Origin: an uncultured Phycisphaerales bacterium
GTDB taxonomy: Bacteria; Planctomycetota; Phycisphaerae; Phycisphaerales; SM1A02
Assembly: GCA_949373145.1 (NCBI GenBank)
Contig: CASICI010000017.1
Span: 1-44,801, forward strand
DNA: 44,801 nucleotides
Direction: 5' to 3'
Shown here: in pieces, positions 28,282 through 37,140 of the stretch
Numbering within the stretch: the stretch's first letter is position 1
Layout of the letters: each line of letters starts with the position of its first letter
Notes under the pieces: model-generated
Databases searched by the model: none
What the model was told of the DNA's origin: nothing
The model's input: only the letters and a program-made list of their open reading frames with translations
Position numbers and translations under genes: made by a program

Positions 28282-29640
28282 TCACTCGATCAGACCCATC
28301 TGCCGGTACTTCTCGCGGTATTTGTTGACCAAGCTGCTTTGTCTGTTCGAAAGATCGATCCTTCGACCATCGATGAACGAAACCAGAACATCCGAAGTGA
28401 TCTCCATCGGATTTCCGGTGGTGATGATCAACGTGGCTGATTTCCCTTCTTCGACGGAGCCCAGTCGGTCGTCGATTCCCGCGATCTCCGCGGGAGACAG
28501 GGTGATCGATCTGAGCGCCGCGCCAGCGGGAAGTCCGTATGCCCCGGCGGTACCCGCCTGGTGTGCCAGATTCCTTTCGTGCTGTGGCTCGCCGCTTCCG
28601 TTTCCGATCGAGAAGAGAACGCCTGCCTTGCGAAGTCTCTCCGGCATGCGATAGATCGCATCATGGTCGGAGTGACGAGTCATCGGGAGGCGATGCATTC
28701 CCTTGATCATCACCGGGACCTCGTGTCGTGCCAGAAGCGGTGCGCATTCCGCGGCGGCGGTGCCACCCACGATCACGATGTCGTACCCACGCCTCTTGGA
28801 CCAGGCCACGGCACTTTCGATCTGACTGGCACGTGAGGCGTCGATGAACAGTGGTGCCTCGCCCGCGATGACACCGGAGAGTGCCGCGAAGCGTGCGTTG
28901 AAGGGAATCGTCGGATCGGTCTCTCTGGCCGCAAGCCAGGCTTCCGCATCCTCGAAGTAGGTGTCGATCTTCTTGAGTCTTTCGCGAGCTCTGCCGCTCT
29001 GATCGGAATTCGACCGTCGGCTGAATCTGGAACTCACGGAATGAATCAGAGGCCACTTCACGATCACGCCGAGCGACTGCTCGATGGCGAGATCCTCGGT
29101 CGTCCATCCGTCGAGTCGAATCGCGGAGGGTTGCCCCGAGATCGTTCCACCACCCGGAAAGACCAGTGCCGTCATGATTCCAGAGCTTCGCGCAACCGTG
29201 ATCAGGTCGCTGTCCGGGTTGATCGAGACCCAGGCCTGAATCTCCGGATGTTCGTTGTCGAGTTCGGACCGATCATCGGTCGCCCGGACCTGTTCGGTTT
29301 CAAGCAGGCCCAGCTGGGTCGGTCCCGCGATGAGTCCCGGATAGACATGCAGTCCCGAGGCATCGAAGACCTCGTATCCATCGAGATCCTCCAGGGGTCC
29401 GCTGCCAATGCCGGTGATCCGACCTTCGTCGAAAAGAATCCAGGCATCTTCAATGATGATCTCGTCCGAACCATCGTGGTTCGCCGGTGGGTTGTGCAGC
29501 GTGGTGTTCACGATCGCCATCGGCGTCTGTTGCGCCGGTGGTGTGATCTCCCTCGACTGACCGGAGGCCGTGGTTGCGAAGTGAAGACCCACCAAGGTCG
29601 CACACAGAGTCGTTTTCGTCGTCAAGTTTCGGATGTTCAT
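28282..29640 (-). CDS. exported amidohydrolase family protein, metal-ligand deficient
   Basis: The protein has 452 residues with a signal peptide (to about 28). The composite-domain start AIVNTTLHNPP and the amidohydrolase strand HVYPGLIAGPTQLG are visible. At the position of the HxH metal motif there is Gly-Pro-Thr, so the first two zinc ligands are missing. Later landmarks (IVIVGGTAAAECAPLL, VEEGKSATLIITTGNP) are kept. It is probably a non-catalytic partner of the upstream amidohydrolase. Its ATG overlaps the stop of that gene by four bases (29637-29640). Confidence 0.82.
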   Translation of the reverse strand: MNIRNLTTKTTLCATLVGLHFATTASGQSREITPPAQQTPMAIVNTTLHNPPANHDGSDEIIIEDAWILFDEGRITGIGSGPLEDLDGYEVFDASGLHVYPGLIAGPTQLGLLETEQVRATDDRSELDNEHPEIQAWVSINPDSDLITVARSSGIMTALVFPGGGTISGQPSAIRLDGWTTEDLAIEQSLGVIVKWPLIHSVSSRFSRRSNSDQSGRARERLKKIDTYFEDAEAWLAARETDPTIPFNARFAALSGVIAGEAPLFIDASRASQIESAVAWSKRRGYDIVIVGGTAAAECAPLLARHEVPVMIKGMHRLPMTRHSDHDAIYRMPERLRKAGVLFSIGNGSGEPQHERNLAHQAGTAGAYGLPAGAALRSITLSPAEIAGIDDRLGSVEEGKSATLIITTGNPMEITSDVLVSFIDGRRIDLSNRQSSLVNKYREKYRQMGLIE

Positions 29641-31784
29641 CGTCCTGCCTCTCGCGCAATGGCATCTCGTGTGTCGTTGTTGATTCCGCAGCCACAGTCG
29701 CCGGCTTTCATCTCGGCGGGATCGTAGCCACTGCGAATGATCTCATACAGGCGTTCTTCTCCGGCATATCGCATGCGCGCGAGAAGTCCTCCTCGTCCCG
29801 AAGTCATGACCGGATCCTCGACCTGTGGACTGCTCGTTCTCGTTCCGGTGACGGTGGCGCCCGGGCCATCGGGCATGAAGGCCGACTCGGCCTTGCCGCT
29901 CATTGAATCGCCCGTGATCTTCAAGGTCATCTCGGAGATCATCTGTCCCTGCATGGTGAGCTCCAGAGTCAGGGTTGATTTGGCGGCATCGAAACTTCCA
30001 TTGAGATTGCCTTCCATCTCCATCATCGAGAGGTCAGCGACCCCGGTCACGGATCCACCCTCTGAAAGTTCGAGGACCACGGTCATCGGCATCTCACCCA
30101 TTCGCTGGGTGACGGTCACGACATCCCAGTTACCGGAGACCGGATCCTTGCCGTTCATCACTGCGCCCTTCATGGTCGAAGCCTTGCGGGCCTTCTCCGC
30201 AACCAGGCCGGACAGGATTTCCGCTCGATCCGAACGGGTCTTCCCGGCCGCGATCAGATCCTCATCCATGTCGAAGTAGCGTCGTCCGTCGATCCACGTC
30301 TGTTCACATCGTGTGAACGTGCTCAGTGGGTCCCCGCTCCAGATCACGATGTCCGCATCCTTGCCGGGTTCGATCGAGCCGGTCCGGTCGTCGATGCGAA
30401 GCTGCTTCGCGGGATTGATCGTGACGAATTTCCAGGCTTCATGGGGCTCGACACCCCCGTAGCGAACCGCCTTGGAAGCTTCGGTGTTCATGCGTCGTGC
30501 AAGTTCGTTCGAGTCACTGTTGAAGCTCACGAGGACACCGACGTCCGTCATCAATGCGCCGTTGTAGGGAATCGCATCCATGACCTCCATCTTGTAGGCC
30601 CACCAGTCACTGAAGCTGCTCGCACCGGCACCATGTGCCGCGATCTGATCGGCGACCTTGTACCCCTCGAGGATGTGCTGGAGCGTTCCGATCGTGAATC
30701 CCCACCGTTCGGCGGTTCGCAGGAGCATCAGAATCTCGTCCTGGCGATAGCTGTGACAGTGGATGATGCGATCGCCATCGAGGATCTCGATCAACGTGTC
30801 GAGTTCGAGGTCCCGTCTGGGCGGCATCGTTCGTTCTCGTTCCTCTCGAGGAAGTGCTTCGTAGCGTTCCATCGCTTCTCGATATTCCGATGCCGCCACG
30901 AAGGCGTTCTCGAGAAAGGCGGCGACGCCCATGCGCGTGTCCGGATATCGGTTCGTCGGTCGCACCACGTTCTCACCGAGTGCGAACTTGATTCCAGGCT
31001 TCGCACCCTGAAGATGCATCGCCTCGGCGGGCGCGCCCCATCGAAGCTTGACGACTGCGTTCTGTCCACCGATCGGGTTCGCGGAACCATGCAACTGGTT
31101 GGCTGCGGTCAGACCCCCGGCAAGCTGTCGATACCAGTTGATGTCGTCGGGATCGAGAACGTCACCGATGCGGACTTCGGCGGTGTTGTTCTGTCCACCC
31201 TCGTTCACACCACCATCGATCCCCGTATGGGAATGACAGTCGATCAGGCCGGCGGTGACCTCGCGTCCCTCGAGTTCGAAGATTCGTGCGCCTTCGGGGG
31301 CTTCGAGATCGCGACCGACGGCGACGATGCGGCCGTCGGAAATCAGAAGATCCGCGTCCTCGAGAATGCCGGCATCCGCAGACGTCCAGATTCGTCCGTT
31401 TCTGAAGAGCACGGTCTCCATCTCAGGCTGTTGCGCCCTGCCGAAGGCACCCAGTGGGACCGGAAGTCTGGCGAATTCGATCTCACCACCTTCCGATTCC
31501 TCTTCGGCATCTTCAGAGGCTTCCTCGTCGGCTTCAGCGGTTTCGACGGGTTGCGCATCAATGGTCTCGATCATGAAGTGGATGGTCTCTCCGGTTTCGG
31601 TCCTTGCGATTCCGGTGAATTGTTCGCCCACGAGAATCAGATCGAATCGAAGCGTGCCCTCGAGGTCGAGTGCCTCGCCATCCAGAGTGCCTGCGATCGA
31701 GTCCTCCGAGAAACGAACATTGCGTGCACGCCACGAGGTCGTTTCTTCGGCAGCCTCTTCGGACAGCCACTTCGACGGCGTCAC
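29637..31784 (-). CDS. amidohydrolase, catalytically intact domain (second half of a probable two-domain protein)
   Basis: The open frame has 715 residues but no signal peptide. A beta-rich domain (1-110) precedes the amidohydrolase domain, which has VTAGLIDCHSHTGID near residue 183, giving HxH. RIIHCHSYRQDEI and TLQHILEGYKVADQIAAHGAG supply further His ligands, and VSFNSDSNEL supplies the Asp. Another beta-rich domain (about 560-650) follows. This is the only one of the three amidohydrolase domains here with the full metal set. The substrate is unknown (imidazolonepropionase-like or dipeptidase-like). It probably continues from the frame upstream: a break at about 31780 separates it from the end of the first domain, which has the signal peptide. 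Confidence 0.85.
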   Translation of the reverse strand: MTPSKWLSEEAAEETTSWRARNVRFSEDSIAGTLDGEALDLEGTLRFDLILVGEQFTGIARTETGETIHFMIETIDAQPVETAEADEEASEDAEEESEGGEIEFARLPVPLGAFGRAQQPEMETVLFRNGRIWTSADAGILEDADLLISDGRIVAVGRDLEAPEGARIFELEGREVTAGLIDCHSHTGIDGGVNEGGQNNTAEVRIGDVLDPDDINWYRQLAGGLTAANQLHGSANPIGGQNAVVKLRWGAPAEAMHLQGAKPGIKFALGENVVRPTNRYPDTRMGVAAFLENAFVAASEYREAMERYEALPREERERTMPPRRDLELDTLIEILDGDRIIHCHSYRQDEILMLLRTAERWGFTIGTLQHILEGYKVADQIAAHGAGASSFSDWWAYKMEVMDAIPYNGALMTDVGVLVSFNSDSNELARRMNTEASKAVRYGGVEPHEAWKFVTINPAKQLRIDDRTGSIEPGKDADIVIWSGDPLSTFTRCEQTWIDGRRYFDMDEDLIAAGKTRSDRAEILSGLVAEKARKASTMKGAVMNGKDPVSGNWDVVTVTQRMGEMPMTVVLELSEGGSVTGVADLSMMEMEGNLNGSFDAAKSTLTLELTMQGQMISEMTLKITGDSMSGKAESAFMPDGPGATVTGTRTSSPQVEDPVMTSGRGGLLARMRYAGEERLYEIIRSGYDPAEMKAGDCGCGINNDTRDAIAREAGR

Positions 31785-33261
31785 CGTCCTCGTCGCCCTC
31801 GTCCGCCTTCGCTTCGGTCATCTCATCAAGAGGCTCGATCATCGTGACTTCGAACTTCTTCTTGGCACGATCGACCATGACCTTTCTTTCGAGTCCGTCC
31901 ATGCTCAGCATGCCCTCTTCGGGGAATTCAGGGGGGGTGTCGGCCTTGAGTTCGTGTCGCCGTCCCGCGATCCAGACTTCTCGAATGGAATCGGCGGGAT
32001 TGAAGAGATCCCCTTCCACGACGACCAGATTCGCCACTCGACCGGGTTCGATCGTGCCGAGCCACTGATCCGCATTCATCATGCCGGCTGGAACCGTGGT
32101 CACCGCGGCAAGGGCGTCCTCCGGGGAAAGCCCCTTCTCGATGGCTTCCGCCATGTTCTTTCTGAACTCACTTCGACTGGAGAGGCGGTGGGTGGTCAGT
32201 GCGAAATCGACATCCGCTGCCTTCATTCGTGCGGGATTCTCCGGTGCGTGCTTCCAGGTCAGGAGGCTGCGCAACGTGGTGTCCTCATTGCTGCGCACGC
32301 CTTCGACCTTCGGCTTCTTGGGGAAGACCAGGGGAATGATCATCGGGCGATCAAGCGCCTTGATCTCGTCGAGTCTTCTGAATTCCAGTCCGCTGCCGAG
32401 CAGGATGGCATCAAGTTCGAATTCCTCGGCGAGTCGATCCCCACGCATCGCACGAATTTCAGAGTTCGCGTCGATGATCACCGGCTGTCGTCCCTCAAGG
32501 ACGTCCTGCATCGATTCGAGTGCGAGTCCTTCTCGTGGGGGTTCGTTTCCTTCCGGGTGTCTCTCCCAGAGCTCGCGACATTCAAGCTGCCATCGACCAT
32601 CGTTGAGTGATTGTCGAAGAAGCGCCATCACGCCCATGCTCGAACCGGGATAGGTTCCCCAACCACCACTCGAACCGAGGTTCATCGCAAGGGGTCGACT
32701 GCCTCCGGGCGTTCGTCGATTGGCTTCTTCCTCATCAAGTAGAACGATGCCACCTCGTCCGCTGATCAGTCCGCTGTTTGGAAGCACCATTGCGGCGCAG
32801 AAGCCCATCTTTCTCAACGCACCCGCATCACCGTCGATCGCGCCGTTCATGACCGAGACGTCGACCCTGGGAACGATCTTCGAGTTGTGATACGCACCTC
32901 GTTGGCCCGCGGCAGCAGCGGCCTGCTCCTTGGTGTCGATGACCAGCGCGGGTTCGATCAATCCGGGATACGCGACGTAGCCGGTCCGATCATGAACGCG
33001 ATACCCGTCTGGCACCTCGAGTTCCGCACCCGCGGCGATGACCACGCCATCTCGCATGAGGATCACACCGTTTTCAATCCGTTCGCCGGGTCGAGTCACG
33101 ATGGAGAGGTTGGTCAGAGCATCCCATCTCAATTCAGGAGTTCTGATCGTCGTCGGTGGGGCGTCCTGGCTGGGAATCGCGTGTGCGATGAACCCGATCA
33201 TCAGGCAGGTGATCGCCGCGAAAGGCAGTGTCGCTCGTTCAACAAATCGTCGATGTGGCAT
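31558..33261 (-). CDS. amidohydrolase-like exported protein, metal-ligand deficient (first half of a probable two-domain protein)
   Basis: From the ATG at 33261 a signal peptide (ATLPFAAITCLMIGFIAHA) leads to an amidohydrolase-fold domain. The GYVAYPGLIEPALVIDTKE strand has Pro-Ala-Leu in place of HxH. Later parts are SGRGGIVLLDEEEANRR, LAAVTTVPAGMMN and TIEPGRVANLVVVEGDLF. The native sequence ends near TEAKADEGDEDG at about 31780; the residues encoded beyond that are out of frame, since the other frame continues smoothly with PSKWLSEEAAEETTS and a further amidohydrolase domain. One 1,200-residue tandem protein is the likely gene. A GAGGA site precedes the start; an upstream in-frame ATG at 33333 lacks signal-peptide logic. 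Confidence 0.8.
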   Translation of the reverse strand: MPHRRFVERATLPFAAITCLMIGFIAHAIPSQDAPPTTIRTPELRWDALTNLSIVTRPGERIENGVILMRDGVVIAAGAELEVPDGYRVHDRTGYVAYPGLIEPALVIDTKEQAAAAAGQRGAYHNSKIVPRVDVSVMNGAIDGDAGALRKMGFCAAMVLPNSGLISGRGGIVLLDEEEANRRTPGGSRPLAMNLGSSGGWGTYPGSSMGVMALLRQSLNDGRWQLECRELWERHPEGNEPPREGLALESMQDVLEGRQPVIIDANSEIRAMRGDRLAEEFELDAILLGSGLEFRRLDEIKALDRPMIIPLVFPKKPKVEGVRSNEDTTLRSLLTWKHAPENPARMKAADVDFALTTHRLSSRSEFRKNMAEAIEKGLSPEDALAAVTTVPAGMMNADQWLGTIEPGRVANLVVVEGDLFNPADSIREVWIAGRRHELKADTPPEFPEEGMLSMDGLERKVMVDRAKKKFEVTMIEPLDEMTEAKADEGDEDGDAVEVAVRRGCRRNDLVACTQCSFLGGLDRRHSGWRGTRPRGHASIRSDSRGRTIHRNRKDRNRRDHPLHDRDH

Positions 33262-33290
33262 GTCTGGAAATCCTCGAACTGACGAAAAGC

Positions 33291-33331
33291 GCCCATGGGA
33301 TTCATGGGCGGCTTGAGGCATCTTTGGCCTC
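33291..33331 (-). promoter_or_regulatory. two tandem hairpins between flgM and the amidohydrolase gene
   Basis: GCCCATG/CATGGGC (33291-33297 with 33303-33309) and GAGGC/GCCTC just upstream on the minus strand form two stems. After the first, the minus strand reads GCTTTTCG. They may be a terminator for flgM or an attenuator in the leader of the amidohydrolase operon. Confidence 0.4.
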
Positions 33332-33453
33332 ATTCAGCAAGTTCGAGTGTAGGCCCCTCCAAAGATTCTGGAAGGGCTCAGGCCGGAGTTCCAACCGGAT
33401 GTTCCCTGGAAACTTCCTTCAGGGCCATCCTCGGGGTTGAAACAGCCTTGTGA

Positions 33454-33762
33454 CTACAGGAGGTTCGACTCTGAAATCATGATTTCAATCGCTTTATCAA
33501 GCATGTCATCTGAATTCAGACTGCCTTCTTCCAGGGCTTGTCGCGCAGCATCGATCTTGTCGACTCTGGTGTCTGGAAGTCTCTTCACTGCATCCAGATG
33601 GCGCGCATGATCGGAGATTTCAACACGGTCTCCGTCTGTGACGGTCGTTTCCTTGGGCTCGGCGAGAGACGTGGGGACGCCTTGCACGGTGTCAGCTGGA
33701 CGGCTGTGTGCAAGTGGGTTTGTCTCAGGCCGGTTGTTGCCGATGTAACTGATATCTGTCAT
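33454..33762 (-). CDS. flgM: FlgM-like anti-sigma-28 factor
   Basis: The protein has 102 residues. The disordered polar N-terminus is followed by DRVEISDHARHLDAV and VDKIDAARQALEEGSL, then DDMLDKAIEIMI. This is the FlgM pattern, two helices that bind the flagellar sigma factor and block its use until the hook-basal body is finished. It is cytoplasmic until exported by the flagellar apparatus. The ATG at 33762 is chosen because the C-terminal FlgM core begins about 50 residues later, the normal length. A GAGGAG site lies upstream. No other flagellar gene is in the window. Confidence 0.8.
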   Translation of the reverse strand: MTDISYIGNNRPETNPLAHSRPADTVQGVPTSLAEPKETTVTDGDRVEISDHARHLDAVKRLPDTRVDKIDAARQALEEGSLNSDDMLDKAIEIMISESNLL

Positions 33763-34024
33763 CCGACTGCAACTCCTCACGGGCGCCTCACGGCGGATCC
33801 GTTTCGTGGTTTGATTGGTGGTGTGGACATGAGCGGTGGACGTTCGGGTTTGCTCAAGTCCCTTGCTCCTCATATCGTCGGAACGGGCCAATTTACTTGA
33901 GCATGCTTTAAGTTCAATCGAATAGAGCACAAATCTTTCACAGGCAATGCTTTACGTCGTAAATACGGCTCAGCAAAGAAGCCCTCGGATCAGAACCGGG
34001 ATCAGTTCGGAGAATTCGGAACCG

Positions 34025-34963
34025 ATGACACACCATGGAATGCCTTATCAGTCCATCTTGCGGCAGTTTTTATCGCACTTTGAAAACAATTGGGCACATT
34101 TTGCCTGCGTGCCCATCTTCTCCGCTTTTTTAACATTTTTGCTATTGATGGGCGGATGTGCCCCTGCTGCCACATCAGGGGGGGCTGCCCGGGCAGGTTC
34201 CGAGCGTTCATCCCTCTATGAACCTGGTGATGATGTGCTTCTTGCCCCTGATGAAACGGCGTCGGCCAAGCCGGGGTCAGCTTCTTCGGAAGGGGCGTGG
34301 TCCATTGCGCTGCTCACGATTACAGGCAACGACCACCAGGCCACCGCCAAAGCGCTTCGAACTCAAATCGCTGCGAACCACCCCGAATTGAAACCACTGT
34401 TCCTTGACGAGGTCGGTGGTGGTCAGGGCTCTGCGATCTTCGCCGGTCGCTATCCCTCACCGAAGGATCCACGTTGCCGAGCTCGGATGGAAGAGATTCG
34501 CCAGATGACATCCTCCGAGGGCAATCGTCTGTTTCCTCGCGCGATGCCTGGTCGACCACCCTCGCTGGTGGCGGCTTCACTTCATCCTCATGACCTTCGA
34601 ACCGTTCGACTTGGTCGCCGTTCCAGCACTCCGATGTACACCCTTCAAATCGCCCAGTGGGGGACCTTTGGTGATCAGTCGATCACCTACCAGACCTGTC
34701 GGGCTCAAGCGGAGTCGATGGCGCGAGCGCTTCGTGCGCGCGGCCTGACCGCGTGGTTCAGTCACAACGATGGCCGTTCGCTCAGTTCGGTGAATGTCGG
34801 TGTCTTCGGTACCGATGCGTATGACCCCCGCAGCACGCTGTTCTCACCCGAGGTTGAAATGCTGATGCAGCGGTTTCCCCAATTGCAGGTCAACGGCGAA
34901 GTCCTGCTCGACCCACGAACCGGCGTCGCGCGCGCGCCCTTTCTCGTCGAGGTGCCACGGTGA
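34025..34963 (+). CDS. lipoprotein with SPOR-like repeats
   Basis: From the ATG at 34025 (another ATG at 34040) the protein has 312 residues. A hydrophobic leader ending in LLLMGGC gives a lipobox. Two similar modules follow: WSIALLTITGNDHQATAKALR (about 90-175) and YTLQIAQWGTF then AESMARALRARGLTAWF (about 205-275). They look like SPOR domains, which bind peptidoglycan glycans lacking stem peptides, but this is weak evidence. It ends in a GTGA overlap with holB, so the two are coupled. Function unknown. Confidence 0.65.
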   Translation: MTHHGMPYQSILRQFLSHFENNWAHFACVPIFSAFLTFLLLMGGCAPAATSGGAARAGSERSSLYEPGDDVLLAPDETASAKPGSASSEGAWSIALLTITGNDHQATAKALRTQIAANHPELKPLFLDEVGGGQGSAIFAGRYPSPKDPRCRARMEEIRQMTSSEGNRLFPRAMPGRPPSLVAASLHPHDLRTVRLGRRSSTPMYTLQIAQWGTFGDQSITYQTCRAQAESMARALRARGLTAWFSHNDGRSLSSVNVGVFGTDAYDPRSTLFSPEVEMLMQRFPQLQVNGEVLLDPRTGVARAPFLVEVPR

Positions 34964-36048
34964 CTCTGATCGGCCATGATTCCGTGAGAGCCGCTCTTCG
35001 TTCGGGCGTCCTGTCTTCACGTTCCATGCCGGCCTGGATCTTCGGTGGCCCCGCCGGGGTCGGGAAGAGAACGGCAGCCGAGCAGGTCGCGGCACTCATC
35101 GTCGACCCCGAAACCACTCAGGCCGATCGAGACGCGTTCATCCCACGGACCGACAGCCACTCCGGTGTGCTGTCTCAGGCCGGGACGCATCCGGACATCC
35201 ATCTCGTCACGAAGGAGCTTGCACTTGAATCTCCGATACGAGAGGTTCGAGATCGAAAACTACGAACGATCCCCGTGGCGGTTCTTCGCCAACAGGTGAT
35301 CGGAGGTGCCGTCGACGGTCATGTCTTCGAGGCACCGGCCTACATGAAGCCGTACCACGGGCACGCGAAGGTCTTCATCATCGACGAGGCGGAGTTGTTG
35401 GGAAATGAAGCCCAGAACCTGCTTTTGAAGACTCTTGAAGAACCGCCACCCAACACGTTCTTCATTCTGGTCACGACTCGACCGGACACCTTGTTGCCGA
35501 CGGTTCTCAGTCGATGTCAGTCCGTGCTCTTCGGAGTCCTTTCCGCCAACGAGATGTCCCGCTGGCAGGAATCGCACACCTTCGAGTCCGGTCCCGAGGA
35601 ACTCGCCTTTGCCATGGAGTTCGCGGCGGGTGCGCCCGGTCATGTCATCGCGGCACTCGATGAAGGTCTCCATGAATGGCACCAGAAGATCGATCCCATG
35701 CTCGAAGAGCTTCTTTGCGGTGGCTATCCCGCGACGATGGCGACCGACATCGCCAAGCTGATCGATGACTCCGCGACCGCGGCCGAGAAAGCCAAGGCTC
35801 AGACATCCAAGGAAGCCGCGGGTCAACGAGCGACTCGACTCATGGTCTCACTCCTTGGAACGGGACTTCGCACCCGGCTTCGTGCCTCACTTGAGGATGC
35901 CGATCGGGCGGAGCGCCTTGCGACGGCGATCGAAGTCCTGGTCGATTCCGAACGTCGTATCGCTGCCAACGTGAATCGAAAGCTGGCACTGTCCGGACTG
36001 GTCTCTTCTCTGGCTCAGGCACTTTCTCCGCGGGGGACCATCGCGTGA
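34960..36048 (+). CDS. holB: DNA polymerase III delta prime subunit
   Basis: The protein has 362 residues. Clamp-loader AAA+ features are Walker A GGPAGVGKRT (about 29-38), Walker B VFIIDEAELLG with DEAE (about 140), LLLKTLEEPPPNTFF and the sensor segment VLSRCQSVLF. The Cys zinc-binding motif of many delta prime and gamma subunits is absent. The C-terminal third is helical, with basic ATRLMVSLLGTG. It is part of the clamp loader that places the sliding clamp on DNA. The GTG start overlaps the previous stop (GTGA), and its own stop overlaps the GTG of the CYTH gene. Confidence 0.88.
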   Translation: MTLIGHDSVRAALRSGVLSSRSMPAWIFGGPAGVGKRTAAEQVAALIVDPETTQADRDAFIPRTDSHSGVLSQAGTHPDIHLVTKELALESPIREVRDRKLRTIPVAVLRQQVIGGAVDGHVFEAPAYMKPYHGHAKVFIIDEAELLGNEAQNLLLKTLEEPPPNTFFILVTTRPDTLLPTVLSRCQSVLFGVLSANEMSRWQESHTFESGPEELAFAMEFAAGAPGHVIAALDEGLHEWHQKIDPMLEELLCGGYPATMATDIAKLIDDSATAAEKAKAQTSKEAAGQRATRLMVSLLGTGLRTRLRASLEDADRAERLATAIEVLVDSERRIAANVNRKLALSGLVSSLAQALSPRGTIA

Positions 36049-36596
36049 CGCCCGAGCGTGATCAGGCCGGTGATCCACAGGAGATCGAACGGGTCTTTCT
36101 GCTTGATGCCATGCCCGAGATCCCCAAACCACTCCATTCCGACACCGTGTGCTGGAACATCGAGCAGGGGTATCTTTCCTCTTCTGACCCCTTGCCCGGC
36201 CAGGACATCACTGAGGGGCGGCTCCGCAGGGTGACCCACGCCGATGGGTCGGCGACTTTCACCCACACCATCAAATCCGGCCTTGGATTGGTTCGTCTCG
36301 AGCGAGAACGAACGTTGAACCGCACCGAGTTCGAAGCCCTCTGGCCGGCCACCAAGGGTCGTCGAATCCTGAAAACGCGCTTTCGAATCGACGTTCAGGG
36401 CCAGATCTGGGAGATCGACCAGTTTTCCGATCGGACGCTGGTCCTTGCTGAGGCCGAGCTTCCCACCGTGGAAACGGCTCTGCCCATTCCTGAGTGGCTC
36501 CAACCCCGCATCATTCGAGAGGTCACCGAGGAAGGGGCCTTTCGAAACTTCCATCTGGCGACCCGGAAGGGCTTTCTTACGCCAGACCCCCCGTGA
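36045..36596 (+). CDS. CYTH domain protein
   Basis: The protein has 183 residues. It carries the beta-barrel CYTH elements: EIERVFLLDAMP at the N-terminus (the usual ExExK has Val at its last place), WNIEQGYLSS, then RLRRVTHADGSATFTHTIKSG and LKTRFRIDVQG. CYTH proteins bind triphosphates; some hydrolyse inorganic triphosphate or thiamine triphosphate, some make cAMP. The GTG start overlaps the holB stop, so it is co-translated with the clamp-loader gene. A nucleotide-related role is inferred only. Confidence 0.83.
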   Translation: MTPERDQAGDPQEIERVFLLDAMPEIPKPLHSDTVCWNIEQGYLSSSDPLPGQDITEGRLRRVTHADGSATFTHTIKSGLGLVRLERERTLNRTEFEALWPATKGRRILKTRFRIDVQGQIWEIDQFSDRTLVLAEAELPTVETALPIPEWLQPRIIREVTEEGAFRNFHLATRKGFLTPDPP

Positions 36597-36666
36597 CGTG
36601 AGGCCTTCGGTTCGGTAGTATTCTTCATTCAGTGGATCCCTTCGGATCCCGATCAGGAGATCTCCC

Positions 36667-37095
36667 TTGAGTCAATTCCGCTGTCAGATCGTGACCCCCT
36701 CCGAATCAGTCCTCGACGAACAGGTCGAGTACGTCTCATTTCCCGCCTGGGATGGTGAGATCGGTGTCATGAACGGTACGTCGCCCTTCCTCATGAATCT
36801 GGGAACGGGTGCGATGCGAATCGATTTCGGCAGTGGCAGTCGCCACTACCTCCTCGATGGCGGCTTCGCTCAAATGCAGGATGACATTCTCACCCTTCTG
36901 GCCGATGACGTGGTCCCCGCCGACCACATCGAACTGAAGGATGCCGAACGTGAACTTCAGGAAGCCAATGACGCCGCGACCGCCAGCGGGCAGACCACGA
37001 CGACCGAGCGCAAGCAGGTCGAGGGTGCTCAGCGCAGAGCGAATGCCAAGGTCGCACTCGCGAACCTGACCGCTTCCCGACCCGGATCCGTCTGA
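36667..37095 (+). CDS. atpC: F1F0 ATP synthase epsilon subunit
   Basis: The protein has 142 residues, normal for epsilon, starting at a TTG with a GGAGAT site (the preferred start; ATG alternatives lie inside the core). The N-terminal beta-barrel has FRCQIVTPSESVLDEQVEYVS and GEIGVMNGTSPFLMNLG, and the C-terminal helical hairpin has ELKDAERELQEAND. Epsilon caps the rotor and regulates ATP hydrolysis. No other atp gene is within the window, so atpC is separated from its operon, or the operon lies elsewhere. Confidence 0.9.
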   Translation: MSQFRCQIVTPSESVLDEQVEYVSFPAWDGEIGVMNGTSPFLMNLGTGAMRIDFGSGSRHYLLDGGFAQMQDDILTLLADDVVPADHIELKDAERELQEANDAATASGQTTTTERKQVEGAQRRANAKVALANLTASRPGSV

Positions 37096-37106
37096 GCGAG
37101 GGTCGC

Positions 37107-37133
37107 TTGACCCCCTCGGTTCTCTCTTACACT
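37107..37133 (+). promoter_or_regulatory. candidate promoter close to the scpB start codon
   Basis: TTGACC (37107-37112) and TACACT (37128-37133) are 15 bases apart. The ATG at 37141 follows the -10 hexamer by 7 bases, again consistent with a leaderless messenger. Confidence 0.4.
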
Positions 37134-37140
37134 CGGCAAT

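Noticed and set aside
30441-31847. 468-residue frame on the plus strand opposite the amidohydrolase
   Set aside because: Antisense shadow of a gene with all catalytic motifs on the other strand; typical of high-GC genomes.
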